DNA from: Polaribacter sp. L3A8
GTDB lineage: Bacteria; Bacteroidota; Bacteroidia; Flavobacteriales; Flavobacteriaceae
Assembly: GCF_009796785.1 (NCBI RefSeq)
Contig: NZ_CP047026.1
Coordinates: 1,510,001 to 1,574,000 of the forward strand
DNA length: 64,000 bases
Reading direction: 5' to 3'
Shown: piece by piece, positions 1 through 10,001 of the stretch
Layout of the letters: each line of letters starts with the position of its first letter
Numbering within the stretch: position 1 is the first letter of the stretch
Notes under the pieces: model-generated
Seen by the model: only the letters and a program-made list of their open reading frames with translations
What the model was told of the DNA's origin: nothing
The model's database searches: none
Made by a program: the position numbers and the translations under genes

Positions 1-913
1 CAGATCCAAACCAATCTAAGGCTCCATAATCTTGTCCTCTAAAAGTAGCATGGTTTTTACCAGTACCATCACTCCCCCATTTATTGCTAGTACCTAAACT
101 TAAATCATATTCCACTTCCCAAACTGACTCTATACCATGTTCTGTTTCTTCTAAAAAGTTATCTAAGAAATTTGGTTCTAAATCGTAACCCGACATTTTG
201 TTAAATGAAACTAAAGCATCTCCATATCTTTTTTCATACAAAAAAACTTTTCCTAAAAAGGCTTGTGCAGCACCTTTAGTGGCTCTACCTGTCTCTTCTG
301 ACTCTTTAGGCAATAAATGAATTGAAGCATATTCTAAATCTTCAATTATTAATTTAATTACATCTGCTTTTGGACTAATCGGTTTTCCTTCTGGCTGTGT
401 AAAATCTCCGTTTCTTAATGGAATATTACCAAACTTATTAACCAACAACCAATAGTATTGTGCACGTAAAAATCTAGCTTCTGCATAAAATTTTAGCATA
501 GTTGCATTACTTAATTCCCCTTCTGGAATTTCATCAATAATTGACGCATTACCAATTACAAAATTTGCTTTATTGATACCTCTATAGCAGGCATCCCAAT
601 AGTCTCTAATAAACACATTTGTAGCGTTAAAGCTAAAGTCTAAAAAAACTTCTTTATTTGGTTCCATACCACCACCATTAACAGCTTCTTGAGACATATT
701 GTCATTCATAAACCACATTAATCTACCATATAAAGCACCAGGTTGTAAGTTAGCGTAAGACGCATTAACAGCAGACTGAACTTGAGCTTCGTTTGCAAAA
801 AAAGTTTCTGGTGTTATCTGGTTTGGATCTGATAGTTCTAGATCATTTGTATTGCAAGAATTTATGGCAAAAACTCCTGTAAGAAACAGAAATAAAATTT
901 TATATTTTTTCAT
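1..913 (-). CDS. SusD/RagB-family nutrient-binding lipoprotein (3' end outside window)
   Basis: The reverse strand is open from an ATG at 913 to the window edge. The product starts MKKYKILFLFLTGVFAINSC, a lipoprotein signal with Cys at the end of the lipobox, followed by the DPNxITPETFFANEAQVQSA start typical of SusD. Helical TPR-like stretches follow (FRAQYYWLLVNKFG, ATKGAAQAFLGKVFLYEKRY). SusD proteins sit on the outer-membrane surface as a lid on the SusC transporter and bind oligosaccharides. The gene lies 12 bp downstream of the SusC gene and is the last visible member of PUL-1. The C-terminus is missing because the window begins inside the gene. Confidence 0.92.
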   Translation of the reverse strand, partial: MKKYKILFLFLTGVFAINSCNTNDLELSDPNQITPETFFANEAQVQSAVNASYANLQPGALYGRLMWFMNDNMSQEAVNGGGMEPNKEVFLDFSFNATNVFIRDYWDACYRGINKANFVIGNASIIDEIPEGELSNATMLKFYAEARFLRAQYYWLLVNKFGNIPLRNGDFTQPEGKPISPKADVIKLIIEDLEYASIHLLPKESEETGRATKGAAQAFLGKVFLYEKRYGDALVSFNKMSGYDLEPNFLDNFLEETEHGIESVWEVEYDLSLGTSNKWGSDGTGKNHATFRGQDYGALDWFGS

Positions 914-925
914 GATTATTATTTT

Positions 926-3901
926 TTAAAATGAAACTTGAACTCCGAATAAGAAAGATTTTGGTTGTGGGTATCTTCCATAATCCACACCAGATGTTAA
1001 CTCTGGATCTAACCCACTGTAATCTGTTATAGTAATTAAATTCTGTGCACTTACATACAGCCTAAGTTTAGAAAGGTAACCACCTAACAAATCGTTAGGA
1101 ATTGTATATCCCAAATTAATATTTTTTAACCTAGTATAAGAACCATCCTCAATAAATCTATCTGATACCGCAAAGTTTTCTGTAGACCCACCAAATCTTG
1201 GTGTTGTAGTTGTTAAATTATCCGGAGTCCAACTATCTAATAAAGCAGGGCTTCCATTAAATACTCTACGAGCACCACCTTCTAAATCATATCTAATGGT
1301 GTTATATACATCAACTCCCTGTACACCAGTAATAAACAAACTAGCATCAAAATTTTTATAATTAGCACTTAAATTTAAACCATAAGTAAAATCTGCAAGT
1401 CCATCTCCTAACACAGTTCTGTCATCTGCATTAATATTTCCATCGCCATTTACATCTTTATATCTTATATCTCCAGGTAGTACATCTGTTTGACCAGGGT
1501 TTGCAGAAAAAACAGCATCTACTTCTGCTTGGTTTTGATAAATACCATCACTAATATAACCATAGAAATGGTCTATAGATTCTCCCAGTTGAATATTTGT
1601 AACGTTAACCGCAGCATCTTGCAGAAAATTTCTAGGAATTTCACCTACTCCTAAAAATAAAACTTTATTGGTGCTAGAACCAATATTAAAATTAGCAGAC
1701 CACGTAAAATCACCTTCATTATCATTATATCCTAAAATAGCTTCAAAACCTTTTGTTTCTACAGAACCAACATTTGTTGTAATGCTACCAGCATGAGAAC
1801 CAGAAGATAATGCTGTTGGTAAATCAACTAATAAATCATCACTTCTGTTTTTAAAATATTCTAAACTAGCAGTAAATTTATTGTTAAGTATTCCTACATC
1901 AAGACCTATATTTAATGTAGTAATTTCCTCCCATTTTAAATCTGGGTTTGAACCACCATTTTCGGTAAAACCTGGTGCAGAAGAACCTCCTACAGGATAT
2001 TCAAAACCTCCTACAAGTGTTGCAGAGTACAAGTAATCTCCAATAGCATCGTTACCTGTAATACCGTAACTAGATCTTAATTTTAAATTATTAATACTAC
2101 TAATATCTCCAAAAAATTCTTCTTCAGAAATTACCCATCCCAAAGATACTGCCGGGAAGGTACCCCAACGATTGTTTTCACCAAATCTAGAAGAAGCATC
2201 CCTTCTTACAGAAGCAGAGAATAGGTATTTAGTATCATAATCATAGTTTAATCGTGCTAAATAACCTAATCTAGTTGTTTTGCTATTACCACTTCCAATC
2301 GTTTGAGAATCTTGGCCAAACTGCTGTAATTCATCAGTAACAAGGTTTCTTGCACTACCACCAAAACCTAAATTAGTATTTTTTGTTTGTTCAACTAAAG
2401 CTAAAAACTCTACATTATGCTTTTCTGCAAATGTTTTAACATAGTTTAAGCTGTTTGTAAAAACCAATCCTTGACCGTAAGATACACCTGCACCAAAAGT
2501 AGCAAAATCTTGTGAATGCGTATTACTAGCATCATCAGAAAAAATAGGCACAAAAGTGCTATTTCTGCTATTAAAATAATCTAAACCTATTTGGGTTCTA
2601 AATTTAAGACCTTCTAAAATGTTATATTCACCATACAAACTACCAATAATACCTAAATTATGGGTACTAAATGTTGGTAGTGTTTGAATACGAACAGGAT
2701 TCTCTGCATTTTGGCTATCACCAACATTATCTGGCCCTTGAAACCCTCCACGGTTATCAGGATTATATACTGGTAAAAAAGGCACGGAATTTACAGCATG
2801 TGTTATTAATGTTCTACCACCACCCATTTGTTCTCCTTTAGATTTACTTAGTGATATAGACATAGTTTGTCCAAACTTTAACTTTCCTAAAGTATAAGAA
2901 CTGTTTGCTCTAAAAGAATAACGATCGAAACCAGTATTAATAATTGTACCTTCTTGTTTTAAATATTCTGCTGAAAAATATTGCGTACTATTTTCTGTTC
3001 CTTTAGAATAATCTAATTTATAATCTTGTATTAAACCTACTTGAAATATTGCATCTTGCCAATCTGTACTGTTTTCAAATATTGCTGCAGGTCTGTCTGG
3101 AAATACATTGTTATTAGCTGCAAATTGTAAATACTGAGTAGTGTTCATAAGATTATACCTATTAGTAACTACCTGAGCACCTACATATGAAGAAACATTT
3201 AACTTTCCTCTCCCCTTTTCACCACTTTTGGTAGTTACTAAAACGACACCATTAGAACCTCTTGCTCCATATAATGAAGTAGTAGAAGCATCTTTTAATA
3301 TAGATACATTTTCTATATCTGAAGGGCTAATTCCAGAAAGATCTCCTACAATTACACCATCAATAACAAACAAAGGGCTGTTGTTACCAAAAGTACCTAA
3401 ACCTCTAATTAAAACTTGAGGACTAGACCCTGGTGCCCCCGAATTAACGATAGTTACACCAGCAGCTCTACCTTGTAAAGCTTGTTCTGCATTTGTTACT
3501 GGTAATGCGGCCATTTCTGCTGCATCTACTGTTGCAATGGCACCTGTAACTGTTTTTCTACTTTGTTTACCATAAGCTACTACAACTATTTCATCAAGAC
3601 TTTCTAAAGACGCTGTTAAAACAACATCTATATTTGTTCTATCTCCAACTAAAATGGTTTGACCAGTCATACCAATATAGGCAAAAACTAACTCATCTGT
3701 AGGCGAAATATTCTCAATCTTAAATAGACCATCAAAGTCTGTCTGTACTCCTTTTTGTGTTCCGTTTACTACTACACTAACACCAGGTAATAATTCTCCC
3801 ATAGCATCTTTTACTGTCCCGACAACAGTCTTGGATTGTGAAAACAGACTCTGAGTACATATCATAACTAATGCTATGATCGCGATTTTCATTTTTATCA
3901 T
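926..3901 (-). CDS. SusC/RagA-type TonB-dependent outer-membrane transporter (PUL-1)
   Basis: The 991-aa product has a signal peptide (cleaved near SLFSQS), a CarboxypepD_reg-like domain at about residues 25-95 (VVGTVKDAMGELLPGVSVVV), a TonB box/plug region (LDEIVVVAYGKQSRKTVTGA, then GSNGVVLVTTKSG) and a long C-terminal beta-barrel ending in F. Such proteins import oligosaccharides across the outer membrane using TonB energy, paired with SusD. The GH3 gene lies 16 bp upstream and the SusD gene 12 bp downstream, so the three are probably one transcript. The start could be the fourth residue (MKIAIIALVM), which gives a more compact signal peptide. The substrate is not readable from sequence; the xylose operon nearby suggests a pentose-containing glycan. 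Confidence 0.95.
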   Translation of the reverse strand: MIKMKIAIIALVMICTQSLFSQSKTVVGTVKDAMGELLPGVSVVVNGTQKGVQTDFDGLFKIENISPTDELVFAYIGMTGQTILVGDRTNIDVVLTASLESLDEIVVVAYGKQSRKTVTGAIATVDAAEMAALPVTNAEQALQGRAAGVTIVNSGAPGSSPQVLIRGLGTFGNNSPLFVIDGVIVGDLSGISPSDIENVSILKDASTTSLYGARGSNGVVLVTTKSGEKGRGKLNVSSYVGAQVVTNRYNLMNTTQYLQFAANNNVFPDRPAAIFENSTDWQDAIFQVGLIQDYKLDYSKGTENSTQYFSAEYLKQEGTIINTGFDRYSFRANSSYTLGKLKFGQTMSISLSKSKGEQMGGGRTLITHAVNSVPFLPVYNPDNRGGFQGPDNVGDSQNAENPVRIQTLPTFSTHNLGIIGSLYGEYNILEGLKFRTQIGLDYFNSRNSTFVPIFSDDASNTHSQDFATFGAGVSYGQGLVFTNSLNYVKTFAEKHNVEFLALVEQTKNTNLGFGGSARNLVTDELQQFGQDSQTIGSGNSKTTRLGYLARLNYDYDTKYLFSASVRRDASSRFGENNRWGTFPAVSLGWVISEEEFFGDISSINNLKLRSSYGITGNDAIGDYLYSATLVGGFEYPVGGSSAPGFTENGGSNPDLKWEEITTLNIGLDVGILNNKFTASLEYFKNRSDDLLVDLPTALSSGSHAGSITTNVGSVETKGFEAILGYNDNEGDFTWSANFNIGSSTNKVLFLGVGEIPRNFLQDAAVNVTNIQLGESIDHFYGYISDGIYQNQAEVDAVFSANPGQTDVLPGDIRYKDVNGDGNINADDRTVLGDGLADFTYGLNLSANYKNFDASLFITGVQGVDVYNTIRYDLEGGARRVFNGSPALLDSWTPDNLTTTTPRFGGSTENFAVSDRFIEDGSYTRLKNINLGYTIPNDLLGGYLSKLRLYVSAQNLITITDYSGLDPELTSGVDYGRYPQPKSFLFGVQVSF

Positions 3902-3917
3902 TTTGAGTAATTTAATT

Positions 3918-6575
3918 TTATTGAATTTGAACTTTAGTTACTAATACATTCTTTTCTGATGACAACTTTACATCTGGTTGTTTACCACCAATACTAATAT
4001 TCATCGTTCCAGATTCTATTACTTTTTTTCCTTCTTCAGATATTCTTGCATATTTTGTAGATGGAATTTTAAATGTTATTGTTTTAGTTTCGTTCGATTT
4101 TATAAGTACTTTCTTAAAATCTACCAAACTTCTTATTGGGTTATTTTTAATTGTATCATTTTTATGCGTAACATAACATTGTACAACTTCTTCTCCGGAA
4201 TATTTACTGTTATTTTTTACATCAACAGAAATAACGACATCATCATTCTTTGCAATTTTATCTGATATTTTTAAATTAGAATACTCAAATTTAGCATAAC
4301 TTAAACCATGACCAAAAGAGAATAAAGGCTCTCCTTTAAAGTATCTATAAGTTCTATTTTCCATGTTGTAATTTTTAAAATCTGGTAAATCTTTTACAGA
4401 TTTATAAAAAGTTAGTGGTAGTTTTCCTGACGGATTATAATCTCCAAAAAGAATATCTGCAATTGCATTACCACCAAATTCACCAGGATACCAAGCTTCT
4501 AAAATGGCAGGAATATTTTCTGACGTCCAATTAATAGCCAAAGCACTTCCGTTCATTAAAACAACCACTGTTGGCTTGCCTAATTTCTGAATTTTTTTAA
4601 CTAATTCTACCTGTGTTTTTGGTAGTGTAATTTTAGACCTATCACCTTTATCAAAACCTTCTATAACAACAGACATTTCTTCGCCCTCTATTTCTGGTGT
4701 TAATCCTAAACAAAGAATTACAACTTCAGATTTTTTTGCAGCTTTTATTGCTGGTGATAATAAGTCTTCATTTAATTTTGCCCAAACTAAATGAGCTTGA
4801 GGATCTGAAAGTGTATTGCTATATTCTATTCTTATTTTATAAGCTTCTTTTGCTTTTAATTTTGCATTAAAATATTCTAATTTTGGCTCATAATCTGCAC
4901 TATACTCAAACTTTAAAGAATCGTTAATATAAAGCTTTGCATAGCTACTTGCTTTTAAACCAATTCTATAATCTCCAGTTTCTTTTGGTACTATTTCTCC
5001 AGACCATCTTACTGAAAAATCATCCGATTTTAAATCTTCGATAGGTCTAATAGGTGTCCAAATAAAATTTACAGTTGCATCGTTTCTTACCAATACCGGT
5101 TCTCCTTCTAAATTACTATTGTTGTAATATTCAGCTTTAAGGCCTGTACCATTTTCATTTTTTAAAACCTCACTAGGTATTGCTTTTAAGGTTGGCCATT
5201 CTTTTGCAATGTAAGAACCTAATGCATAATTAATAGTTGTGTTTGGCAATTTCTCTTGCAATCCTTTTAACGGTGTAATAAAGTTTTTTGGTGTTCCGTG
5301 ATAATTACCTAACAATGCTTGTTTAGAATCTGCATTTGGACCAATGACTGCTATCGATTTTATATCCTTACTTAAAGGTAAAATATTATTATCATTTTTT
5401 AACAACACCATAGATTCTTTGGCTATTTGTTCTGACAATTTGTAATGCTTTTCACTAGCTACAACATCGTAAGGTATTTTAGACCATTTAACATTGTTCT
5501 GATCATCAAACATCCCTAATTTAAAACGAGCAGAAAACAATCTTACCAAAGCAACATCTAATTCTTCTTCATTTATTAACTGTTTTAAAACTGCTTCATT
5601 TAAATTAGGATCGTAAACACTACCACAATTTAAATCTGTACCACTTGTTACTGCCATTGCAGCTGCTTCTTCTGGTGTTTTTACAACAGCATGTTTGTCT
5701 TCTTCCCAAAAATCATTTATTGCCCAACAGTCTGAAACTACATACCCACTAAAACCCCAATCTTCTCTTAATATTTTTTGAAGTAATAAATCACTACCAC
5801 AACAAGGCTTATCATTATACCTATTATAAGCGCACATTACAGAATGTACTTTTGCTTCTTTTATAGCAGCTTCAAAAGCTGGCAAATAAGTTTCGTATAA
5901 ATCTTTTTTATTAGTTACATAATTGTCTTGATGTCTCGATTTTTCTGGTCCACTATGAACTGCAAAATGTTTTGCGGTTGCTACAACTTTTAAATGCTTT
6001 TCATCATCACCTTGTAAACCTTTTATATAGTTTACCCCTATTCTACTTGTTAAATAAGGATCTTCTCCATAAGTTTCTTGTCCTCTTCCCCAACGTGGGT
6101 CTCTAAAAATATTAATGTTCGGAGTCCAGAAAGTAAGACCTTGCCCCATTCTTCTTTTTCCCTCACTAATAAACTTATGGTATTTTGCTCTTGCCTCATC
6201 AGAAACAACAGTTCCCATGTTAAAAATTAAGTCTGGGTTCCAGGTTGCTCCCATACCTATTGCTTGCGGAAAAACAGTTGCTTCACCAGCTCTTCCAACT
6301 CCATGCAAACATTCGTTCCACCAATTATATTCTGGAACATTTAATCTTTCTATTGCAGGTGCATCATATCTCATTTGAGATATTTTTTCTTTCAAGGTCA
6401 TTAGGCTAATTAAATCTACCGCTCTTTCTTCTGTTGATAAAGATTCATTTTGAAATTTAAATTCAGTCTTTTCTTTACTACATGAAAAAACAAGAAATAG
6501 TGAAAGGAAGCAGATATTAAAAGCGCTTCTAGATTTTAGTTTGTTGATATTCATCTTACTTTTATTCAAGGTCAT
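3918..6575 (-). CDS. Glycoside hydrolase family 3 with inserted PA14 domain (beta-glucosidase/xylosidase type)
   Basis: The 885-aa lipoprotein has a signal ending LFLVFSCSK. The GH3 N-terminal barrel covers about 45-365 (NEXLHGVGRAGEATVFPQAI-like segment, TPNINIFRDPRWGRGQETYG, KHFAVHSGPE). The likely nucleophile Asp is in GYVVSDCWAI near residue 280. The GH3 C-terminal sandwich begins about 375 (SMVLLKNDNNILPL) and is split by a PA14-like domain at about 475-600 (GLKAEYYNNSNLEG). A fibronectin-III-like end follows (GHGLSYAKFEYSNLKI). GH3 enzymes remove terminal beta-linked glucose, xylose or similar residues. Together with xylA/xylB nearby a beta-xylosidase role is plausible but inferred. A shorter start at residue 8 (MNINKLKSRS) is possible. 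An N-terminal relic of a paralogue lies at 20176-20361. Confidence 0.93.
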   Translation of the reverse strand: MTLNKSKMNINKLKSRSAFNICFLSLFLVFSCSKEKTEFKFQNESLSTEERAVDLISLMTLKEKISQMRYDAPAIERLNVPEYNWWNECLHGVGRAGEATVFPQAIGMGATWNPDLIFNMGTVVSDEARAKYHKFISEGKRRMGQGLTFWTPNINIFRDPRWGRGQETYGEDPYLTSRIGVNYIKGLQGDDEKHLKVVATAKHFAVHSGPEKSRHQDNYVTNKKDLYETYLPAFEAAIKEAKVHSVMCAYNRYNDKPCCGSDLLLQKILREDWGFSGYVVSDCWAINDFWEEDKHAVVKTPEEAAAMAVTSGTDLNCGSVYDPNLNEAVLKQLINEEELDVALVRLFSARFKLGMFDDQNNVKWSKIPYDVVASEKHYKLSEQIAKESMVLLKNDNNILPLSKDIKSIAVIGPNADSKQALLGNYHGTPKNFITPLKGLQEKLPNTTINYALGSYIAKEWPTLKAIPSEVLKNENGTGLKAEYYNNSNLEGEPVLVRNDATVNFIWTPIRPIEDLKSDDFSVRWSGEIVPKETGDYRIGLKASSYAKLYINDSLKFEYSADYEPKLEYFNAKLKAKEAYKIRIEYSNTLSDPQAHLVWAKLNEDLLSPAIKAAKKSEVVILCLGLTPEIEGEEMSVVIEGFDKGDRSKITLPKTQVELVKKIQKLGKPTVVVLMNGSALAINWTSENIPAILEAWYPGEFGGNAIADILFGDYNPSGKLPLTFYKSVKDLPDFKNYNMENRTYRYFKGEPLFSFGHGLSYAKFEYSNLKISDKIAKNDDVVISVDVKNNSKYSGEEVVQCYVTHKNDTIKNNPIRSLVDFKKVLIKSNETKTITFKIPSTKYARISEEGKKVIESGTMNISIGGKQPDVKLSSEKNVLVTKVQIQ

Positions 6576-7109
6576 TAATTAATGATTAAAACTAGTAACA
6601 GTATTAAAGCACCCACGATTAATATTTTTAAAATGATATTTTTTATGGAATATTCTTTCGGTATAACTAACACATACTACTATCCAAATATAGAAAGTTG
6701 ATGTACTTTTGAGTGAAAGAAAGAATGCATGTGGTGTTAATTTTGGCTCTTTATAGGGTAAAATAATACAAACACTACCTCTAATAGCTATTAGTAGCTA
6801 ATTGCACCTTTAAAGAATAAAAAGGAAAGAGTTATTCTTTTTCTTTGAGAACAACCTCGGCTGGAAGTTTTCTAAAATGTGCTTTAAAACATTTTAGAAA
6901 ATAAGATGCAGAACCAGTTTCTAATATTTGATATACTCTTTCTAATCTAATTCTTCTTAACAATTCATTTGGAGTTTATTCTGTTAGAGATTTTATTTTT
7001 CTGTATGATTGACTTTTACTTAGGTTTAATTCATTATCCAATTCCTCTACACTTAAACTAGAATTGCTAATATTTTCACCTATGTATGCTAAAACTTTAT
7101 TCATAAATT
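6410..7109. repeat. Left copy of duplicated GH3-5'/intergenic/regulator-3' segment
   Basis: This stretch aligns by eye with 20205-20935. Both contain the first ~50 codons of a GH3 gene, about 250 bp of intergenic DNA sharing long words such as AAATATAGAAAGTTGATGTA and AAAAAGGAAAGAGTTATT, then the 3' end of a hybrid two-component regulator. The left copy keeps the full GH3 gene and a broken regulator tail; the right copy keeps the full regulator and a broken GH3 start. The two copies bracket PUL-2, which implies a duplication-linked insertion. Confidence 0.85.
6832..7109 (-). pseudogene. Decayed AraC-type HTH tail of a hybrid two-component regulator
   Basis: Read on the minus strand this matches the last ~105 codons of the intact regulator at 20620-24777 (SLSVEELxNELNLSKSQSYR-like region). 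It carries an internal deletion of about 43 bp relative to the intact gene and an in-frame stop (TAA where the intact copy reads TGQTPNELL). It has no upstream sensor domains. It is the left-hand relic of the duplication that surrounds PUL-2 and is not expected to be functional. Confidence 0.85.
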
Positions 7110-7159
7110 TTTAGTAAAAGAACGTTTACCTATTTTCTAATACTATATAAATTGATAAA

Positions 7160-7201
7160 GGGTCAAGACTAAAAGATTTTATCATCCTTTAGCCTTAACC
7201 C
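7160..7201 (-). terminator. Hairpin terminator downstream of PUL-2
   Basis: An imperfect inverted repeat (GGGTcAAGaCTAAA / TTTAGcCTTaACCC) lies about 85 bp past the stop of the last PUL-2 gene. On the minus strand it is followed by TTTATC. It would end the PUL-2 transcript before the regulator relic. A second short stem (GTTGGC/GCCAAC, 7238-7262) lies between it and the gene. Confidence 0.55.
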
Positions 7202-7284
7202 ATATATCTAAACTATAATATTACATTATGGTTTAATGTTGGCAAAATTTAAGGAAGCCAACACCTCAACTTTTTGATTAGATT

Positions 7285-8868
7285 TTATAATTTTTCAAGT
7301 TTTACGTATCGAACCATAATACCGTTGGTTTGATATCCATTATCCAATAAAATTCTAGCCGCATTTGTAGTATTCTTCGTCATAGTAAACACATCGTCAT
7401 ACGTTGTGTATTCAGAATCGGAAAGTGATACACTTCCTTGTGCGCCATAGGCACCCCAACCGTGACGCCCATCACCATCACCAACGGAAAAGCTAAAATT
7501 AAAACCTCCTTGACCAGTAACGGCCTTTAATTCTATAGTAAGTTTATATTTTACATCTTTCTCTAAAGTAATGCTTGGTTTATACAATTGTAGCGACCAT
7601 AGGTTGGTTCCAGGAACAATGTCCGTAGAAATCATAACTCCTTCTTCCGCATAAACATTAGAAGAACCACCATCATAACCTTGATTGGTCCAACCATCTA
7701 TACCGGCAGTGAAATCAGATTCGTAGATAATCTCCGATCCCAAGGATATGGAAATAGTATCTGCAATACCAGGATAACTAACCACAATTTCCGTAGTTCC
7801 GTCTACATAAGCGGTTCCTTCTGCTGGGTTTGTAGTAATACCATAGATTTCAAAATCTTCTGAGACAACTTTCACGTCACCTTTTCCAGTAACAGCTAAT
7901 GTTACGCTTAGATCTTGAAGATCTATCAATTCTCCCGCGGCATATAGTGTTTTCGCTGGTTTCATATCTATAGTCATTCCGGTAACATTAATTTGATTCA
8001 CGGTTATAGGTATCACAACCATGGTTCCCATAGCGGTGATTGCTTGAACTTCAGTATTGGTAACCTTCAATTTATCCTCATTGGCAGGCGTCGTTGTAAT
8101 TTCGTAAGAAGTAAAATCCTCAAAAGACACCTCATATTCTAGTCCACCTGGAAGTACATAATTAATAACTGTACCCTCAAGGCTCAACCTTTCTCCTACT
8201 TCGTATACATTTTTTGTAGGCCCCGTCACTAAAGTAGCGCTTACCGGTTCAAATGCGATTACATTGATGGATTGAGTAACCTTTGCTTCTGATTCTAAAT
8301 AGGAAATAACAACACTTGTATTATTTACCGCAAGAATATCACCATTCATAGGGGTGGTTTCAAACTTTTTTCCAAAATCAGCAAAAGCCACATCTACAGT
8401 GGTTCCGTCCTCCTGAACTGTTGTTATAACAAGTTCTGATAAATCTAATATTTCTCCACTTACATAATTCGTCTTAGGTTCTGTTTTTACTCTAAGCTCT
8501 ACTATATTATTGGTAACATCTATGGCCTGAATCATACCTTTTCCAGTATTACCTACCGTTATAATCACGGCTTCATCAGAAAAATCTAATACTTTTCCAT
8601 TGGTTGGCTCTGTGGTAATTCCTTTTTCTTCAAAAGAAGAATAAGGTATATCTTCACCATTCTCTCCTTCACCTAAGGTGATTATCATACTGGTAAGATC
8701 TAATGTTTCTCCCAAAACATACTTTACTTTGGGTTGCGTTTTCATTGAAATTCCACTTAACCTCGAATAAGTATTTTCTTCATCGTCACTACAAGATGTG
8801 CTCAATAATATTAAAGGCAATACAATGGCAACGAACTTAAATAGTAAATTATTTATATTTCTCATCAT
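7285..8868 (-). CDS. Surface lipoprotein with tandem bacterial Ig-like repeats and C-terminal carbohydrate-binding-like module
   Basis: The 527-aa product has a lipoprotein signal (VLPLILLSTSCSD). Four repeats of about 80-90 residues follow, each opening with a variant of KxxYxxGExLDLxxLxIT (residues about 40, 130, 215, 305), the form of bacterial Ig-like group 3 domains. The last ~145 residues (YESDFTAGIDGWTNQGYDGG onward, then WSLQLYKPSITLEKDVKYKL) resemble CBM4/9-like sandwich modules. It is the last gene of PUL-2, starting 4 bp after the preceding gene's end, where SusE/SusF-like surface glycan-binding proteins are usually encoded. A glycan-binding role is inferred from position and fold. 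No catalytic motif is visible. Confidence 0.8.
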   Translation of the reverse strand: MMRNINNLLFKFVAIVLPLILLSTSCSDDEENTYSRLSGISMKTQPKVKYVLGETLDLTSMIITLGEGENGEDIPYSSFEEKGITTEPTNGKVLDFSDEAVIITVGNTGKGMIQAIDVTNNIVELRVKTEPKTNYVSGEILDLSELVITTVQEDGTTVDVAFADFGKKFETTPMNGDILAVNNTSVVISYLESEAKVTQSINVIAFEPVSATLVTGPTKNVYEVGERLSLEGTVINYVLPGGLEYEVSFEDFTSYEITTTPANEDKLKVTNTEVQAITAMGTMVVIPITVNQINVTGMTIDMKPAKTLYAAGELIDLQDLSVTLAVTGKGDVKVVSEDFEIYGITTNPAEGTAYVDGTTEIVVSYPGIADTISISLGSEIIYESDFTAGIDGWTNQGYDGGSSNVYAEEGVMISTDIVPGTNLWSLQLYKPSITLEKDVKYKLTIELKAVTGQGGFNFSFSVGDGDGRHGWGAYGAQGSVSLSDSEYTTYDDVFTMTKNTTNAARILLDNGYQTNGIMVRYVKLEKL

Positions 8869-8871
8869 TAT

Positions 8872-9900
8872 CTATAGGTCTTTAAGTTCAACTGTAAACT
8901 CTTCAAAGATGGCTGTTCTATCTCGTATTACTAAAGTATCCTTTACGGTATGTGTCTCTGCGTTAACGGCATCTTTATAAGTATAATTTAAATAAATTAC
9001 ATCTTTTTTATTTCCTCCAAAAGAATCTCCGTCTTCAACAAATTGACCGGTACCTGTAACTCCATAAGGATCTTTTTTATAACTACTTATAGTACAAGTG
9101 TTATCCTCATTAAAGGAAAGTTCCATAACAACATTACCTGGGCTAGAGTTTTCACCACGACCAATAAGGTTTTGATATTTAACCTTGTCCATTCCTGCTG
9201 TTTCTAAAAGTGTTAATTCATCTCTCTCTACAAAACCTGCATTATATACCCTTCCTACTGTAGAGGTAGGATCCGTAATCATATCATTACCTCTTCTAAG
9301 GTAGTTACCGTGAAACCTGTTCATAAATTTAATACCAAACAAGGTATAATCCTTTGGAAGCACATCCCAATCTAACGGGTTTACACGATCTGGATTAGAC
9401 ATAAAGCTCCTTCCTACGGACAAGGTATCTAAATTATCAGCCTTGGTCATTACCAACGGAATTACATAATTAGTGGTATTTACTTTACCAAACGACAAGG
9501 TGTCTTTAAAAAACGCATCACGTAATTGAACTTGAATCCTTCCCTTGGTAGAACCAGAAGGAATAGATACAGGACTTACCGTTTCAAACGTATAATATTC
9601 TGCAGGAAGTGCCTTTACATTTGCTACGTTGTTTAAAAGACTATTGTCTACTTCAAAATAGATTTTTCGTTCTTTATCGTTTGTATAAACTCCTGTCATC
9701 AAAGCAGTTATTTCGAACCTATAATCATTATCATTATCGTTAAAGGCCAAATCATAATCTCCTAGTATAAGAGTACGGGCTGGGGTTTGATAAGGAAAAT
9801 AAGCTCCTTGAAAATCGTAATCATCAAACTCCGGTTCGGTGTTGCTACATGATAAAGCTATCAGAGCACCTATTAATAAAACTATATTTTTTGTATTCAT
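8872..9900 (-). CDS. PUL surface lipoprotein, DUF1735-type N-domain
   Basis: I take the start at the ATG ending at 9900, which gives MNTKNIVLLIGALIALSCSN, a clean lipoprotein signal; the reading frame is open upstream to 9951. The mature part begins with a domain resembling DUF1735 (YFEVDNSLLNNVANVKALPA ... YVIPLVMTKADN). The C-terminal half resembles small domains found in PUL binding proteins (DUF4361/DUF5627-like; assignment uncertain). Proteins of this sort replace SusE/F as outer-membrane glycan-binding partners. It lies between the second SusD gene and the Ig-repeat lipoprotein, in one operon with both. Confidence 0.78.
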   Translation of the reverse strand: MNTKNIVLLIGALIALSCSNTEPEFDDYDFQGAYFPYQTPARTLILGDYDLAFNDNDNDYRFEITALMTGVYTNDKERKIYFEVDNSLLNNVANVKALPAEYYTFETVSPVSIPSGSTKGRIQVQLRDAFFKDTLSFGKVNTTNYVIPLVMTKADNLDTLSVGRSFMSNPDRVNPLDWDVLPKDYTLFGIKFMNRFHGNYLRRGNDMITDPTSTVGRVYNAGFVERDELTLLETAGMDKVKYQNLIGRGENSSPGNVVMELSFNEDNTCTISSYKKDPYGVTGTGQFVEDGDSFGGNKKDVIYLNYTYKDAVNAETHTVKDTLVIRDRTAIFEEFTVELKDL

Positions 9901-10001
9901 TAATGAAGAATTTATTATTATTAAACATATTTTGGATTTAGTTCCCGGCACCTACCGAGAACCTAAACCAAACCTAATTTATTTTCTGGTTATACGATAG
10001 G